DNA from: Deltaproteobacteria bacterium
GTDB lineage: Bacteria; Desulfobacterota; Syntrophia; Syntrophales; UBA2185
Reading direction: 5' to 3'
DNA length: 15,604 nt
Assembly (NCBI GenBank): GCA_026388495.1
Contig: JAPLJQ010000184.1
Coordinates: 1 to 15,604, forward strand
The number at the start of each line of letters is the position of its first letter. Positions within the stretch are counted from its first letter, which is position 1. Below the pieces are notes generated by a model. It had not been told where the DNA came from. It did no database searches and saw only the letters and a program-made list of their open reading frames with translations. Below, piece by piece: positions 14,937 through 15,604 of the stretch. The translations under genes were made by a program, and so were the position numbers.

Positions 14937-15422
14937 ATGCAGAAAGTTGCTGTTTATCCGGGTTCTTTTGATCCCATCACCAACGGCCATGTCGACCTCA
15001 TCAAACGAGGTTTGGGAATGTTCGATGAAATCATTGTCTTGATTGCCTATAATCCCAACAAACCCACCCATCTTTTTTCAGTCGAAGAGAGAATGAAAAT
15101 GATCAGTGATGTCGTAATAAATCAGGAAAGGGTGCGCGTTGATAGCTATGCAGGCCTCGTGGTTGATTACGTCAGGAATTCGGGAGCGAACGTTATATTG
15201 AGAGGTTTGAGAGCCCTGTCCGATTTTGAGTATGAATTTCAGTTGGCGCTTATCAATCGAAGACTTAACAGAGATGTTGAAACGGTATTCCTTATGACAG
15301 GTTATAAGTGGTTTTTTACGAGTTCTCAGATTATAAAAGAAGCAGCCAGTATGGGAGGATCGGTAAAAGGACTGGTGCCCGATAACGTATATCAACAATT
15401 ACAGGAAAAATTCGGAAAGTAG
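14937..15422 (+). CDS. coaD: Phosphopantetheine adenylyltransferase
   Basis: CoaD transfers AMP from ATP to 4'-phosphopantetheine, giving dephospho-CoA, the penultimate step of coenzyme A synthesis. The 161-residue product is full length. The nucleotidyltransferase motif is PGSFDPITNGH (8-18), with the T/HxGH form TNGH. RGLRALSDFEYEFQ (89-102) and the C-terminal TSSQIIKEAASMGG (128-141) are also present; many homologues read SSS-x-IKE at the latter site. The ATG lies 7 nt after the rsmD stop, and AGGAAAAG (14929-14936) serves as ribosome binding site. No odd features. Confidence 0.97.
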   Translation: MQKVAVYPGSFDPITNGHVDLIKRGLGMFDEIIVLIAYNPNKPTHLFSVEERMKMISDVVINQERVRVDSYAGLVVDYVRNSGANVILRGLRALSDFEYEFQLALINRRLNRDVETVFLMTGYKWFFTSSQIIKEAASMGGSVKGLVPDNVYQQLQEKFGK

Positions 15423-15437
15423 GAATTATTATACGTA

Positions 15438-15604
15438 ATGAAACTGTCATCAAGAATCAATAGTATAAAAGTATCACCTACCATCGAGATTACCTTAAAA
15501 GCCAATGCCTTGAGGGCGCAAGGTCGAGATATTATCAGCTTCGGTGCAGGAGAACCTGATTTTGATACTCCGGATCATATCAAACGGGCAGCCATAAAGG
15601 CCAT
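15438..15604 (+). CDS. Class I pyridoxal-phosphate aminotransferase, 5' end only
   Basis: The frame runs off the window after 55 codons. The N terminus (MKLSSRINSIKVSPTIEI, then ALRAQGRDIISFGAGEPDFDTP) is typical of aspartate/aromatic-type aminotransferases of subgroup I-gamma, where the GAGEPDFDTP stretch helps bind the substrate. The catalytic Lys and PLP-binding residues lie beyond the end, so substrate preference is open; aspartate aminotransferase is the most likely call. The ATG is 15 nt after the coaD stop. AGGAA (15421-15425) is a rather distant ribosome binding site. Confidence 0.85.
   Translation, partial: MKLSSRINSIKVSPTIEITLKANALRAQGRDIISFGAGEPDFDTPDHIKRAAIKA

Noticed and set aside
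1..15604. Mobile elements, CRISPR arrays, tRNA or rRNA genes, defence or biosynthetic islands
   Set aside because: No transposase, integrase, regularly spaced repeats or cloverleaf sequence was seen. All genes are conserved housekeeping genes on one strand.

Overview
The window is a single-strand block of bacterial housekeeping genes, all on the + strand and mostly tightly packed, often with 4-nt stop/start overlaps. The order is secA, argJ, rpsB, tsf, pyrH, frr, uppS, cdsA, dxr, rseP, tsaB, a small DUF465 (YdcH-like) gene, psd, pssA, asd, rsmD, coaD and the 5' end of a class I aminotransferase. The gene order, the short EF-Ts type, the single-PDZ RseP and the psd-pssA pair suggest a deltaproteobacterium in the broad sense (Desulfobacterota, perhaps Syntrophia). 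This placement is inference from gene content and style, not from a search.

Layout: 1-158 holds no gene I can support, only a rho-independent terminator ending just before the secA ribosome binding site. secA (preprotein translocase ATPase) and argJ (arginine biosynthesis) follow, separated by an imperfect 46-bp tandem duplication of the secA tail. rpsB has its own candidate promoter and a structured leader and heads the translation/nucleotide group rpsB-tsf-pyrH-frr, which ends at a strong terminator at 6862-6890. A second candidate promoter precedes the envelope and isoprenoid group uppS-cdsA-dxr-rseP, followed 2 nt later by tsaB (tRNA t6A modification). A near-consensus promoter precedes the DUF465 gene. 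psd and pssA overlap and make phosphatidylethanolamine from the CDP-diacylglycerol supplied by CdsA. asd-rsmD-coaD and the aminotransferase close the window.

How the genes work together: CdsA, PssA and Psd form the route phosphatidate > CDP-diacylglycerol > phosphatidylserine > phosphatidylethanolamine. Dxr starts the MEP isoprenoid pathway, whose C5 products feed UppS for the undecaprenyl carrier lipid. RpsB, EF-Ts and RRF serve translation. Asd makes aspartate semialdehyde for lysine, threonine, methionine and diaminopimelate.

I found no mobile element, CRISPR array, RNA gene or defence system, and nothing that looks like an undescribed multi-gene system. The most notable anomaly is tsf: its reading frame is broken at about 5357-5361, where the sequence appears to have lost about 22 nt compared with the family consensus. 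Other points worth a look are the duplicated secA tail with mostly silent differences, a 10-codon open frame whose stop overlaps the argJ start, the terminator placed immediately before secA, and the rpsB leader.
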